In this document: positions 6,181 through 6,270 of the stretch, in pieces
Numbering within the stretch: the first letter of the stretch is position 1
Layout of the letters: every line of letters starts with the position of its first letter
NCBI GenBank assembly: GCA_002391385.1
Contig: DGEY01000002.1
Coordinates: 1-6,270 of the forward strand
From: Firmicutes bacterium UBA3914
Lineage (GTDB): Bacteria > Bacillota > Limnochordia > Darwinibacteriales > Darwinibacteriaceae
Length of the DNA stretch: 6,270 nt
Reading direction: 5' to 3'
Translations under genes and position numbers: made by a program
The notes under the pieces: generated by a model
Told to the model about the DNA's origin: nothing
What the model saw: the letters and a program-made list of their open reading frames with translations, nothing else
Database searches by the model: none

Positions 6181-6270
6181 GAGTCCGTATAATTGTGTAA
6201 AATTGGTTTCCCCATGGAATAAAAGAAGCCATTTCTTGTGTCCCTCGGTTAGAATGAAGTTGCAACCATA
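6181..6270. mobile_element. End of an IS256-family insertion sequence, cut by the window edge
   Basis: The last 90 bases have only 35 G+C, far below the neighbouring gene. They open with a near copy of the IS256 terminal inverted repeat and contain no conserved gene sequence. A small hairpin (AAGAA 6223-6227 pairing with TTCTT 6233-6237, 5-base loop) lies inside. In IS256 itself, as I remember it, the repeat is followed by about 80-90 bases of similar A-rich leader before the transposase ATG, so this is more likely the left end with a transposase starting just beyond 6270. Orientation is not proven, because both ends carry the repeat. The exact outer boundary could be a few bases to the left of 6181. 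Confidence 0.65.
6183..6202. repeat. IS256-type terminal inverted repeat
   Basis: GTCCGTATAATTGTGTAAAA matches, base for base, positions 7-26 of the IS256 terminal repeat as I recall it. The outer bases differ (AGTTGA here, GATAAA in IS256), as expected for a relative. The partner repeat is outside the window. Confidence 0.7.

Noticed and set aside
6181..6270. Open minus-strand reading frame across the right end as the C-terminus of a transposase
   Set aside because: The frame is open but its translation has no resemblance to an IS256 transposase C-terminus that I can recognise, and the stretch is too short to judge.

Overview
The window looks like bacterial chromosome, GC-rich (39 of 60 bases are G or C at 5581-5640), with strong AAGGAGG-type ribosome sites, GTG starts and short or overlapping gene junctions. 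The IS256-like end at the right edge, the DUF4382 lipoprotein and a YqkD-like hydrolase fit a GC-rich, possibly thermophilic, Firmicutes/Clostridia-type organism. That assignment is an inference from style, not from a marker gene.

Left part (13-4143, + strand): a tightly packed transport operon. Two permeases (LivH, LivM) and two ATPases (LivG, LivF) form the membrane and motor parts of a branched-chain amino acid/amide-type (HAAT) ABC importer. The junctions are a 1-base stop/start overlap, a 29-base overlap and a 1-base gap. A cytoplasmic alpha/beta hydrolase follows LivF after 29 bases, with its own good ribosome site and no terminator between them, so it is probably co-transcribed. The substrate-binding protein that such importers need is not in the window and may lie upstream of position 1. 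The hydrolase suggests that the imported compound could be an ester, lactone or amide rather than leucine itself.

Middle (4155-5015, - strand): a lipoprotein with a DUF4382 domain and a C-terminal beta-rich domain. It is convergent with the hydrolase (11 bases apart) and divergent from the next gene. The divergent gap of 208 bases (5016-5223) holds a perfect 12-bp palindrome but no convincing promoter.

Right part (5224-6171, + strand): a membrane-anchored alpha/beta hydrolase of the YqkD-like type, complete with a Ser-Asp-His triad. About 11 bases after its stop the composition drops (35 G+C in 90 bases) and a 20-base match to the terminal inverted repeat of IS256 appears. The window therefore ends inside the first bases of an insertion sequence.

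Most notable points: (1) LivG has lost the ABC signature motif while LivF keeps it, and LivF has Gln where LivG has the switch His, which predicts one canonical and one degenerate ATP site; (2) the transporter-hydrolase coupling; (3) the IS256-family end directly behind the last gene. I see no CRISPR, phage, RNA gene or clearly new defence-type system here.
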